From: Heterobasidion occidentale
Taxonomy: Eukaryota > Basidiomycota > Agaricomycetes > Russulales > Bondarzewiaceae
Reading direction: 5' to 3'
DNA length: 64,000 nt
NCBI GenBank assembly: GCA_039111635.1
Contig: JBCAQO010000003.1
Location: 2,914,001-2,978,000 of the forward strand
A program made the translations under genes and the position numbers. Of the stretch, positions 11,360 through 22,649 are shown piece after piece (within the stretch, counting starts at the first letter, position 1; every line of letters starts with the position of its first letter). A model generated the notes under the pieces. The model saw nothing but the letters and a program-made list of their open reading frames with translations, was not told where the DNA came from and searched no databases.

Positions 11360-11366
11360 TTTTATA
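11360..11366 (-). promoter_or_regulatory. TATA box of laccase gene
   Basis: TATAAAA on the minus strand, 77 bp upstream of the laccase ATG. A CCAAT-type sequence (GCGCCAATTC on the plus strand) lies a little further upstream near 11377. Spacing fits a short 5' UTR. Confidence 0.55.
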
Positions 11367-13002
11367 CGCGCCATGCGCCAATTCTGCCGGACAGCTTCTG
11401 CTGACGAGGTGTCCTGCCATGAATGGGCGGAATGCCACGAGACGTAGTGTCATCGCAATTGTCAGACAGGTACATGGTCAGTCATAACGCTTGGAGGTCT
11501 TCGTTCCCCAAATGTCGATGTTGAATCTAAAAGAGAAGGATTGATTAATCTGTACAATCACAGATGCGACCAGGGGTCACCTGCTTTAATGATTCCAGGT
11601 TTTAGATCAGAGAAAAGACCTATTGGTGGAGCCACAGTTCCTGGCGACGCCGAGTACAGGTGTGGTTTCACACATCCTGAAATGATGGGATATGGTTTGT
11701 TTGGAGTCACATCTGCAGACCACAGCATATCAGTGGCACGCTCCAAGTCAGATGTAGTTTAATGACTCCAAGTAGACCGTCCATAATTGGTGGCTCAGGC
11801 CATGGCAACTTGAAATGCAAGGACATCCCTTGCCACTTGGAGATAACGACGACTGCGCTCCATGCTCGCCTACTAAATTACAGCACCGATCCTAAAGTGA
11901 AACGGACGAGGCTGTCACAAGTGTCCGGGATCTCGATCGTTGAACACGGAAGAGATGTGTGCGCTGGGGATCACGCACCAGTATAGCAAGTTAATTACGC
12001 AGGACGGTCTCACGTTGGCTCGCTGATAATTGCTCTGTTACCCTGTCAGGCCACGATGTGATATTCTGTCAAGTCGTTGGCTAACTTGATTGCGTTACGG
12101 AGCCGCCTTGCGAGACGCTGTGGCCCGAGATCAGTGAACGCACAGCACTTTTGCTAGCGTGACGCTCCAGCTGTCTGAAACCAACTTGAGAGCAGCACGG
12201 CGATGACTCCTTCGGCCGCCCACAGACCATAACCCGTGCTGTATGCGCAGTCGTCGCACGACGGACAGAACAGCAGAAGAGTCCAGCAGCTCTATGCCCT
12301 ACGTTGCTCCATGTATGCGCATCAGTGGGGGTGACGTACCTTTAACTGACACATTATCACCGATCATGTCTGTGATGTTAGAGCCGTAACAGCTCGCGAG
12401 AGGGCGTCCAGTTTGGCAACCTTTCCTTAGTTTGGAAGTCATGAACGCGATGGGCTGCGATGAGACCCGCGCACCCCCGTCTGGCCCTATCTTGGATGGC
12501 ACCTTGCCTTTGTAATGGGCGTTTATTTACTTCTGTGCCATACATCAGAACGAGGACCGCACTCACACGGATTGACCAACGTACACCAATCAAGCAGGGT
12601 CGGGGTGGGTGCTACGCTCGCAACAATCACGTTTTTCAGAGCCTGGCCTCTTAAAAATGTCGTGGAAGCAAGCACTGAATGAGCAGGGCGCTGATGGCTT
12701 GGTGAGATATTTCGTGTTCGCTGACGACGCAGGATTGAACGTACCCTGATCCTCGGTGTCCTCAGTTTGTCTGTCTGCCGTCCAAGTGGTTCGCACGTCG
12801 AATTCGCGTAACCAAGGCGTTCTGTGGGGCGCCAAAGCCGACGTAGGACCGAATCGGCGTCATTACCAGGCGAGTTTAGGGGCTTCAACGCTGGCACCAA
12901 AGCGTTTAGGGGCTTCGAGTGAGATCCAACGCAGGGCGAATAATGATTAAAAGTGGTATCAGGGCGACAAATAAGTTACAAAGCAAAAAGAAAAATAGAC
13001 GT
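11367..13002. other. 1.6-kb interval without a recognised gene
   Basis: Upstream of the laccase and downstream of the Bud14-like gene. Only short frames of up to 125 codons occur and none shows splice-joined similarity to a family I know. It probably holds the laccase promoter and possibly decayed sequence. Confidence 0.45.
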
Positions 13003-15790
13003 CTACGCTCGCACAGCGCTCCGTAGAAGATCATCCAAAGTCTGCGTCACACTCCATCGTCAGCATACAATATGACACTCACGCGGAGAGGCTCCGTGAC
13101 GTACCGTGTCCATTTCCTCCAGCTGCTGAAACGTCGACGCGTAAATCTCGCGCACGTGCGGGTGCAACGTCCCCAGGTCGATCGTCCTCCCGAACAGCAG
13201 CTCGTCCACGGGGTCCATCGGCGTCAGCGGCGGCGTCTTGTTCTGCGCGCCCGCGAGCTCGATGATGGCCATCATGTTGGAGAAGCCAAAGTCGTCCTTG
13301 GGCAGGACGGGCCTCGCTTTGGGCGGCTTGGGCGTCGAAGCGTTCCTGGACGGCAATGAGGGCGAAGACGTCACGGGCGAGCCGACGGCGGTGCGGTAGC
13401 CTGACAAATCAGACATGACGGATGCAATGGACGGCTGCCGCAGATGCGACGGAGGGGCGGCGGCGGCGGCGCCCTTGGAATTAGAAGACGAAGAAGACAA
13501 GGAGGAAGATGCCGTGGGGGTGTTGGTCCTGGGCCGTTTCGGATCTGTTGGGGATGCAGTTCGAGGCACAGCGGCAACCATCACCGGCGAAGCGACGCGC
13601 GGGGCATCGGCGATGATCTGGGGGCTGGCGCTGGTGGTCGAGGCGAGCGCGCGCGCGTTGAGCTGGGCGGCTGATGGCGTGGCGGACCGCGAGGTCGACT
13701 GCTCGGCCGCGTCCGGGCCGACGTCAGAGTACTCGGATGCGATGCTGTCGAGCGTCGAGGCGGACGTCGCCTGAGAGACTGGCACTCTGGCGACGCCTCT
13801 GCTGTCCTTGATCTTGTTCAGCACCCGGTCCAGCTTCTCGCTCAGGCCGTCCTTGTGACGCGAGAGGACGCCCTCGAGCAGGTCGCCCTGCGACGCAGTC
13901 TCCCTCCTCTGCGCGCCCTCGCCCTGCCACTCTTCCTCCACGATATCGCTGATATCGTACGTCTCCCCATCGGGCTGCACGTACGAGTACCGCATCCTGT
14001 CGTCGACCTCGTAACGCGAGCTCCGGATCATGGCATTGCCTGGGAGAAGGACGTCCACACCGCGGACGGAGTTCGTCTGCGCAGACAAGATCGCACGCTG
14101 GTTCGCGCGCGTCGCCGCCCGCTGCGCTGCGATCAGCTCCTGCTTCGACATGTGCCGCTGCCTCGGCTCCTCACCGGGGCCCGCAGCAGAGTCCGAGGTC
14201 ATACTGGCGGTTGAGACCGACTCGCGGTGCATGTGCTGGAGCGCGATCTCGTCGAGCGCGGTGGAAAGGCGGCGCGAAGACGTGCGGTAGCTGACTGCGC
14301 GGCGGAGGACAAAAATAGGGTCGTCAGGCTGTACGTCGTCAGAGTTCCCAAGCAGTTGCATGGAATCCACGGATCGACGCTTGCTGTCGCTGAACCGACG
14401 TTCCACCGCTCGGTATGCGGGCGGACGCGGGTACGCCTCTATCACTTTACTTGACGGTGACAGCTCCCGTTCTAAAGCACAGGCGCGCGATCAGAATCTG
14501 TTGCGACGCGCCAAAAGCGGCAGAGCGGGCGCCGTTGCGTACCTTTACTGCTGTTGGGGTCGACGCTCACGTTCAGCGCGTAGCGTACGCGGGACGAGCT
14601 CCGCCGCTTCGACAGCTTGTCCTCGACCTCGTCCCCGCCGTCCACGACACCCTCCAAGATGCCGAACCGCTCGAGCCCAATCTCGATCACCTCGGCCACA
14701 GTGATGTTCTTCGGGAAGACGAAGATTTTGCGGCGGTGCACCTGCGAGATGCCGGGCGAAACGCCCGCGCTCGACTGCGACCGGTCGCGCAGCGTGTTTT
14801 TGAAAACGATGGCCTCTGTCGACGGGTCGAAGACCATGTCATCCGGGAGGTCTTCCGGATGTATGATGAGCTTGAGTGCGAAGCGGAAGGAGGGGGAGCT
14901 GAAGCGCTCCGGGGGGACGCTGGGGCCGCTGCCGGATACGGAGAGGTACTGGGGCCGTGGCGACAGCGGCTGTTCGTCGTCGCTCTGCACGGATTCCGCC
15001 ATGAGCGTGTCGTCGCCGTCGTCGCCCATGCCGTCATCGACCCCGCGTTCTCCCTTCCTGTTCAAGTAGAATTTGACGGCCGAGTCGTCCGTGAAATCGT
15101 TCATCGGAAGCTTCTTGATCGCGGGGTGCATGGAGAGATTGCTCGTAATCGAGCTGATGCTCCCCACGCTACTGCGCTTGACCTTCGGGAGCTCCATCGC
15201 GGCCTCGACGAGCGTCTCGAACACGACCAGCGGGTGCTCCTCGGGTCTGAGCATCGCCGACGACCCCTCGACCTGCTTCACTGTGAGAAAGTAGTCGTTC
15301 GCGTCTTCCCCGGCAGGGAGCCGAAAGCGCTGGATGGCCTGCTTGACGAGATCCGATGACGTCGTCGACGAGTTGAGCAGCACGGTCTTGAACGTCGCCT
15401 CCGTCTCGAGCCTCTTGCCCGCAAAGACGCGGATGACGCTGAGCTCGGGCACGCCGACGCCGACGCCCTGCCCGTCGACGGTGCTCGGCGCGAGGACGAG
15501 CGAGCCCGGGCGTGGACGCCGGCCCTCGGTCGGCGGGCCGAGCCCCGAAGAGGAGCTGGCGGTGCTGAACGACATCGAGCCGTTCATGACGGCCGAGGCC
15601 GACTGCAGGCCGAACGAGGGCTGTGCTTCGGGCGGGGACGACGGGGAGCGGTTGAGGTATTGCTGGTACAGCGCCTGCTGCTGCTGATCGCGTTGGCGCA
15701 GTTGGATGGCGTGCTGAGAGACGGGTGACATGGAGCCAGACGCGCGCGTGTCCTGCGGCGGTGTTGATGGGCCGATGGCGCGCTGCATCC

Positions 15791-15824
<34 letters not shown>

Positions 15825-17570
15825 TTGTTGCTGTGGTGGTTGTCGTGGCGGGGTCGCGCTCGGTGGGACGACATCGCTCTGTATGCTGTACTGCGGATTG
15901 CTCGACCGCCCTGACTCCTCCGATCCACGACCCGGATCGCTGTGCCCCATGTCCGAGATCGAGCCCGACGACCCCTTCTCCTTGCCCTTGTCCTTCTTCC
16001 GCCCAAACAACCCGCCAAAGAGCCCAGACTTGCTCTTCCGGTCCTTATCCTTCCCGCCCTCCTCGTCCGTCGACTCCCGCTCCTTGCGCAGCTTCCCGCC
16101 GCTGCTCACCGGCGCGCGCTGCATCGCGGGGGAGCCCTTGTTCTTCTTCCGCGCCTCGCTCTCGATCGCCTCGATCTCCTCGCGCGTCCGCTTCCTGTCG
16201 TCCTCCTGGCGCTGCATGATGGCGCTGGGCAACAGCGGACCGCCGACCCCGCCGGCCTGCGGCTGCTGTCTCTGCTCCATTGCGACCCCGTCGTCGCGCG
16301 CGATCACCGGCGTCGCGCTGACCTTACGCGTCTCGACGGCCTCGGCCGGGTCGAGCGACCGATGGGACGTGCCAGACGCGGTCGGTGACGCGGACACGGG
16401 GCTGTCGACGAGGACCTCGCGTGAGTCGGGTTTGCGCACGAGGAGCGAAGAGCCCTGTTGAGACTGTTGCGCGGCGGCCGAGCGCTGCTGCTGTTCCTGC
16501 TGTTGTTGCTGCTGCCGGCGCTGCTGTTCCTCGATCTGCTGGCGCTGTTGCTGCTGTTGTATTTGTTGTTGCTGCTGCTGCTGCTGCTGCACTTGAAGTT
16601 CCTGCTGTCGCGACTCCTCCGCGCGCGCCTCCAGCTGCCGCGCTCGCGCCTCCTCCGCCGCCCCGTCCTCCCAGCTCATCCCGTCGTCGGGCTCCATGCC
16701 TAATTCGCCGTTCGCGCGCGCAGCCTCCTCCGCGAGCGCGCGGTCCTCGCCCTCGTACCCCTCGTCGTCCCACTCCACTCCTCGTCCTCCTCTTCCTCCT
16801 CGCACCTGACGGCGGGCGGGTACCGTGCACCTGGAGCGAGGGGTGAACACGACGCCCTTGGTGGACCGGCGCGCGCGCGCCGCGGGCGCGGTCGACGCGG
16901 TCGGGGGCGAGGGCGTGTTCGCGTGCGTGCCCGTGCGCGAGGACATGTTGTTCCTGAAGTGCTCGCGCGACTCCTGCAGGCCGTTTTGCTTCTCGATCTG
17001 GTTCGGCTGCGCGAGCTGGTACACGCGAGGTCGTCAGAGACGGCAGAGAAACAAGGATCGAGACGGAAAGAAACACGGCCGGCGCGCGGTCGAATCATTG
17101 GCGGCACGGCGACGCGATGATGGAGGACTTACGTCAATGTTGCGGTGTTTGTTGAGCCTCGCGAGGCGTTCAAAGGGCGTCTCGATGTTTTCGGCGGGTA
17201 TATAGCCTATCTCCTGGGTCTTGAGGACGCGGACGAGCCACCAGTAGCTGTTGCTGTCGTCCATGAGCGTGAGGCTGTCGCCTTTGACGACGCTCGCCTG
17301 GCCCTCGACGGTCGCGGCGAAGGTGTGGAGCGAGTAGACGAGGTCAAAGTCGATGGACTCGCTAGGGATGGAGAGGGTGGAGGAGCGGTCGTCCTCCTCG
17401 GCGTAGTCGCCGTCTCTGTCGTCCGTGTCGGAGTCGTCCTCGAGGACGGAGTGTTCCTCGTCGGAAGGGTAGGCGTCGTTATGGCCCTGCACGACGAGGC
17501 CGTCGTCGTCAGTGATAAGCTGGCCGCGGAGGTCGAAGGTGTCCTGGCGCTGCGGTCTTCGTGCGTCCAT
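13003..17570 (-). CDS. Bud14/Tea4-like SH3-domain cell-polarity protein
   Basis: Exon 1 encodes an acidic leader and an SH3 domain. The block from SIDFDLVYSLHTFAATVEGQ through SYWWLVRVLKTQEIGYIPAE to ETPFERLARLNKHRNID is the hallmark of yeast Bud14 and fission-yeast Tea4, which target protein phosphatase 1 and formins to cell ends. After an intron near 17030-17135 comes a long low-complexity region with two polyglutamine tracts. Ras-association-like stretches follow (PELSVIRVFAGKRL and FRFALKLIIHPEDLPDDM). Further exons end with LEEMDT joined to TLDDLLRSAVRA and a TAG at 13003-13005. The ATG at 17570 is preferred; one 14 codons upstream (17612) is also possible. Near 16770-16850 the preserved frame gives Gly/Arg-rich sequence while the neighbouring frame reads as an acidic run, suggesting compensating indels. 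Confidence 0.8.
15792..15833 (-). repeat. CAG/CAA microsatellite (polyglutamine)
   Basis: A run of CTG on the plus strand, grading into TTG, encodes about 14 consecutive Gln in the Bud14-like protein. Confidence 0.9.
16487..16607 (-). repeat. second glutamine-rich CAG tract
   Basis: Imperfect CAG/CAA repeats coding for a Gln run broken by Arg, Glu and Ile in the Bud14-like protein. On the plus strand this gives a spurious poly-Leu frame. Confidence 0.85.
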
Positions 17571-18578
17571 GGTGATTATATCGCGAATTGTGGGAAGGGA
17601 AAGTGGGGCCAAAGCAGGAAGACCGAGAGCGATACGAAAGCGGGTTCAGACCTGCGAACATGATACGGTTAAATGGCCGATAAATTGACGATTGAGCCGT
17701 CCGGTCAGCGTTGAGCATCTCTGCGAGCACAACGCGGGGCTCACCAGCAGAAAGAAAAGAAAAGAAAGGAGGGGAAGGAGAGGAGAGGAGAGGAGAGGGA
17801 TGAGGAGGACAATGTTGCTACGATCGCCGTCTGCGGCTGGCCCTTCAAGCGGAGATCCAATTTGCAGTTCCTCGGCCTGCTCGTCGTCGTCGTCCTCGAC
17901 GCTCTGAACACATCCTTGCAATCATAAACACACGGTTTCATCGATCGTTGCATGAACGCGTCCGCACGTTCCCTGTAATCTCCACACGCATCTCTCCGAC
18001 ACGCCCAAAGCCTCGACCGGCTCCTGGGACGATTAAATCGGACTCGGCCTGGTGACCTCTGCTTCGCGACCAGCGTACTTTTAGAGACCTATCAAGATAT
18101 TTCCCGAGGACAACGTTCATCGCGCTCCGAGCATTATGAATGCCTCATATAGGCCTCGAGATCCAGGGTAGAGGGTCGCGGCCCGCGCGCCCATTTCCGA
18201 CTCGAAGTGAGTGTGCCCTCTCCAGCTACGGCCAAAGCAGCGCCTCCGCCCTCAGGCAACGCCTCTCTGCGTTCATGCCTGCTCCTCCGCATTGCCGACA
18301 CGCGGTCCAAGCGATCGACGATGTACCTACAACACCCGCACGTCGTTTTATGTAACTCGACTACTCCCCACCCACCCCACCGAACGTCGCCCAGCGCACT
18401 TTCCCCCCCTCTATCAACACGCATCGCACCTCTTCTCCATGACCATGCACCTCGGACACAGTTTCGCAATAGTGAGTGCCGGCATACCCGCCTGCTTAGA
18501 CGCCCGCACCATGCTCACCGCGTTTGCGCTTGAATTTTCACCGAATAGCGCCTCGCGCCTCTCTGGCTCTCACCACTG
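17571..18578. other. divergent intergenic region
   Basis: Lies between the start of the Bud14-like gene (-) and the next gene (+), so it should hold both promoters. It contains the purine tract at 17748-17810. Short frames are present on both strands without support. Confidence 0.5.
17748..17810 (+). repeat. purine-rich AAAGA / GGAGA microsatellite
   Basis: About 60 bp of almost pure A/G on the plus strand, first AAAGA-type, then GGAGA-type. It is a polypurine mirror-like tract in the promoter interval. Confidence 0.85.
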
Positions 18579-19444
18579 GTGGTCCCAGACCCAGAATTCA
18601 ATTTGAACACCAGCATCAGTTCCAGCCGCCTCCGCCCCGGCTCGCGCTCCCCATTTCATCCCATCACAGCCCTCCTCTCCCATTGCCACGAATACCTATC
18701 CTACAGACTCCCCTCCCCCTCCTCCTTCTACACATACGCGCATCTCCTCCTCCACCTCCTCAAATCCCGATGCGCATCCGCACTCTGCCGCCTCCCATCC
18801 CTCTTCGCCCCGCTCCCGAACTTCCACTTCCGCCCACCATCAATACCAATCCCCCCGCTGCCCCGCTGGCTCGTATCCCTCGCGCCCCGCCTCGGCCTCA
18901 CCCGCTCTAGTCCCCGCCCCCTATACGCGAAATACGCCTCCCCTTCCGACGAGCAAAAATACTGGGCCGCCGCCGCCCGCGGACAGCGCGCCCTCGCGGC
19001 CTCCGACGCCCGCGCGGACGACTCCGCGGAGATCCCACTCGCGCGCTCCTACGTCCCGCGCCTGCTCCCCCTCTACCGCACGCGCGCAGACGCGCACGCG
19101 GAGCGCGCAGAGTACGCGCTGCCGCCCGCCGCGTTCTGCAAGTGGCACCGCATGGTGTTCCCGGGCAAGGTGCGCCGCTCCCGACTGCCCCGACCGCGCT
19201 CTCCCGACCGACCGACCGACGCCCGCGCGCGCCTCCCCCGCAGAAACACCCAAGCCTCAAGCGCGCCGCGGCGCTGCTGAAGCGCTACAGCAGCCGCGAC
19301 CGGCGCGAGATGCACCGCATCGCGCGCCTGCTCCCCGACGCGGCCGTCTTCGGCGCGTCCTTCCGCTGGACGCCGGTCTACCGCGAGATGTGGGCGCGGT
19401 GGCTCGACGCGAAGGGCCCCGACATCGCGATCGTGTTCGAGTGA
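18579..19444 (+). CDS. hypothetical protein, two exons
   Basis: Unrecognised protein of about 264 residues. Exon 1 (18579-19169) has a Ser/Pro/Leu-rich start and then an Ala/Arg-rich helical part (KYWAAAARGQRALAASDA, then CKWHRMVFPGK). An intron of 74 bp (19170-19243, GT-CAG) keeps the frame into KHPSLKRAAALLKRYSSRDR. The end is WLDAKGPDIAIVFE and a TGA at 19442-19444. The C-terminal half is consistent and codon-biased like its neighbours, so the gene is probably real. The start is uncertain: the N-terminal 60 residues are low complexity and the true ATG may lie elsewhere. No known domain is visible. Confidence 0.55.
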
Positions 19445-19796
19445 GTGGACGCGCGGCGAGGTGGCCGTTTTAGACGTTCGGGCAAGAAAGAAAGAAAGAA
19501 AATAGCGCGAATGTACGATGTGTGATGGATAAAACAGTAATGTACACTTGAGTAATATGTCGGTGTTAGATGCTTGAAAGTATTGAAACAGTTAAAGTCT
19601 CCACCTTTTGCTTGCTGCTGTGGAAGGATCATGGGCAACGGAGCTCTACTTTGAATAGATCATGAATGCTGGTAGTAGCTACACTAGGAGACAATCGGAA
19701 TAAGGATCGGGATACAGAATTATACAGAATTTGGTATGGAATTATGGAACATGGTGGAGTGCGTGTTGTAAAAACGGTCTCGAGAATAGACAGTGT

Positions 19797-20832
19797 TCAG
19801 TCATAGTCACAGACAAAGGAACCGAGTAGGAGAATTCCGTCTCTGGTCTGTGAATCAAGGCGATCACCGGCGGGCTGAATCCCCTCGAGCTCACGATCGA
19901 TTGGCGCCTTCTTTCGCAGAGGAGCAAAGCGCCTCACGACAAGATATCCAGCAGGTGAATTGAGCAGATGGAGGGCAAAGACCTTTTCACTTGTGGACCC
20001 TGTGAAGAGGCCCTTGGCGATGGCGAGCCGCTCCTTGTCACCACGGTCGAGAGCCTCGTCCCCAGTGAGGTGTGCCCGCCAGATCATGGATGCTTTGGGA
20101 TCATAGGTCTCGCTAACGAGACCAGCAACCAGTGCTAGCTTTGCCTGCACCTGGTCTATCAGGTTTCGCAAGCGCATACAATCGAGGGCCTCTGCAACCT
20201 AAAACCCACCAAAGTGGTCGATAAAATGGTGGCAACAGGATGTAAGGAGTTGCCAACAATGCACCTTGGATTTTTTGTGCTCTGATAACATCACCATATG
20301 CTCAACCTGACGATGAACTGTTGCCTTGAGCTGTTCGTGATCCGTCTTGAACTGTGTGAAATCCAATTGAAGCTTCTCCTGCTCCGCCCGGAGTTCATTA
20401 TAAGCCTTGGCGGACTTGTGTTCCCACTCGAGGTGTGGCTTCTCCTGGTCCCTCTTTGCCTTCTCCAGCCTTTTTATCACCTCCATATCTCGCATCTCCT
20501 GGTCCCTCTTCGCCTTCTCTGCTGCCTTCTCTGCCGCTTTCTCTAACATCCCCTCCATCTCACTCCGTAGCTCAATGTGCCGCTGCGCTGATGCTTTCTC
20601 CACTTCCTGCAGCTGCCTCGCAAACAATGCAGCATGTTCTTCTTTGTCCCTGGCTCTCTCCTGCTCCCACTGCTCCTGGATTTATGACAAGAGAAAACCT
20701 GGTGCTGAGCCGAATGGCTTGATCCTGCAGCCTTGCCTCTGCGAGCTTCTCCCTGCATTTATCATGTATCGCAGAGGTGAGATCCTGAGATTCCAAGCTG
20801 GCTGTGACGGTGGAAATATCTGTTGCCTCCAT
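19797..20832 (-). CDS. coiled-coil hypothetical protein
   Basis: The ATG at 20832 opens MEATDISTVTASLESQDL. The middle exon is a long heptad-like Glu/Lys/Ala/Arg stretch with the repeated phrase KAKRDQE, so a coiled coil is likely. An intron at about 20210-20275 joins KKSK to VAEALDCMRLRNLID. The C-terminal part (IDQVQAKLALVAGLVSETYD, DEALDRGDKERLAIAKGLF) is a compact helical module ending FVCDYD at 19797. The first intron fits best as a GC-AG intron of 67 bp, joining REKLAE directly to EQWEQERARDKEEH; a GT donor nearer the acceptor would leave only 23 bp and break the frame. I do not recognise the family. Confidence 0.6.
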
Positions 20833-20931
20833 TGATGTAGTCTGAGACGAAAGAGACGAGGTTGCTTTGACAAAATCCGCGCAGACAAAGCGTGCGAAAG
20901 AGACCGCCAGACGCTGTCACGGTCTTGGCTC

Positions 20932-22165
20932 ATGAAGCTTCCGACGCATCGCAGGCGTACGGTGCGCAGGCTCAACCGGAGTATGGGGGAGATCGCAGAC
21001 GGCATGCTCGAGCGCTCGCGCAAGGCAGGGGAGAAGGATCTGTGGAGGTCGGTGATAGGGCTATTGTGTGCGTCGCCTTATTTTTCTCTTGCAGGTGGTG
21101 CCACGGACAGTAAGAGCGGAGGGCAATGAGGAAGTAATCAGTCAGGACGAGATCATGGCGCAGGCGAGTTGTCTGCATCATGCGCGGCAACGCATTTGTA
21201 TATATCGCAATCTGTAGAAGAAGGTCATGATGTTGGCAGGATACGAGACAACCTCTAGTGAGTGTCGTTCCCTTCGCTCCACTTGTCGATCTGACTATAT
21301 CTCCTCGCTAGCCACCTCACCGTACGCCATTCTGCTTGATTTCCCCCCGTCTCACGGGACACAGCACTGACCGGGTACAATGCTGAACGGTAAAGTGGGC
21401 ACTTGTCGAGTTGTCGAAGAATCAAGACATGCAGACCAAGCTTCGCGAAGAACTAGCACAATTTGGCACCGGTGATTCCACATGGGATCAATTGTCAGAC
21501 AGCCTGCCGTACCTCGACGCGATTGTACACGAGACGCTACGGATTCACCCTCCTGCAGTGGAGATCAACCGCGGTGTACGAATGATTAATGCTCGTCCGC
21601 TCTACACGCCTGACTGATTTCCCCTGCGACAGGCCATGGAAGACGACGTAGTCCCCCTGAGTACGCCCACGCGCGCAGCAGCAGGCGGCGCGACGACAGA
21701 TCGCATCGCGATCGCGCGCGGAACGATTATTACAGTGCCGATCCGCGCCATCCACCTCTCAGAAGATATCTGGGGACCGGACGCCAAGATTTTCAGGCCC
21801 GAGCGGTGGCTCAACGGCGACGAGCCTGCCGCGGCGCGCGCGCGGGAGTTGTCGAGGCACCTCCATCTGCTCGCGTTCTTCGATGGCCCCAGGATCTGCA
21901 TCGGAAAGAGCTTCGCGCTCGCTGAGATCAAGGTACGTACAAGAGGACAAATCCTGGCGTGCGCTGAACGATCACTCCCGATGCTGATTTTTGTTTTGTG
22001 TCTCGGGTATCAGGCGGTGCTGTCTGTGCTAGTGAGCAACTTCGCGTTCGAGCTCCGTGATGGGCCCGAGACGAAGATCAAGACGAAGGTGGCGATCACG
22101 TCACGCCCTGCAATCGAAGGGGAGGAGGGGACCGAGTTGCCCCTGCGTGTCAAGAGGCTAGCGTG
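20932..22165 (+). pseudogene. cytochrome P450, C-terminal fragment
   Basis: Heme monooxygenase missing its N-terminal half. Visible in order are a helix-F/G-like piece (RRTVRRLNRSMGEIAD), the I-helix KKVMMLAGYETTS, the K-helix HETLRIHPP with ExxR, FRPERW, and the cysteine heme-ligand loop FFDGPRICIG, which satisfies FxxGxRxCxG. It then runs to the C-terminus KRLA and a TGA. Introns after NRG and after AEIK are well formed. There is no membrane anchor or first ~270 residues; the upstream side runs straight into the start of the coiled-coil gene on the other strand (20832). I take it as a truncated, non-functional copy, although the remaining frame is clean. Confidence 0.75.
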
Positions 22166-22649
22166 AGGAGAAGGACTGGACACTGTTCTCATATGATCTG
22201 CATCACACACGCTCTTTTCCTCCTTACACATCAGGTGTTATTCGTACTGACTGCATTGTATAATACAGCTCCCCTCTCCCCCGCTCTACGACGGCTCGCA
22301 AAAATCTCTGGTATCACGAAGAATCGGTCGAAGCTTGATACCAAATTTTTTTCCGATGCTGAGAATGGACAGGCGTCAGGTGCCACGAGAACCGGCTTGG
22401 CTCGAGATCGACAATCAAATTCCATTGGCATCGCGAAGAGTGCTAGACGGTGCCGTGCATCAGAAAAATAGTAGTGGAGTCTCTGCTGGCTATATGCGTA
22501 GGTTTGAGCAGACATCGTTGATTCGTTCTGGGACAAATCGAAACTTGGACTTTGTCAAGCGGATAAATTGGAATGTGAAGTACATAGGCATACACAGAGA
22601 CGAACAGTGCCTTATAACAGGAATCCGCTACTAACATATCATGCGGCTA
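22166..22649. other. convergent intergenic region
   Basis: About 480 bp between the P450 fragment stop and the stop of the ankyrin gene on the other strand. No supported frame is present. Confidence 0.5.

Noticed and set aside
11541..11762. Plus- and minus-strand frames of 60-70 codons
   Set aside because: They mirror each other on both strands without splice support or known domains.
16458..16703. A poly-Leu plus-strand frame
   Set aside because: It is the antisense of the CAG tract in the Bud14-like gene.
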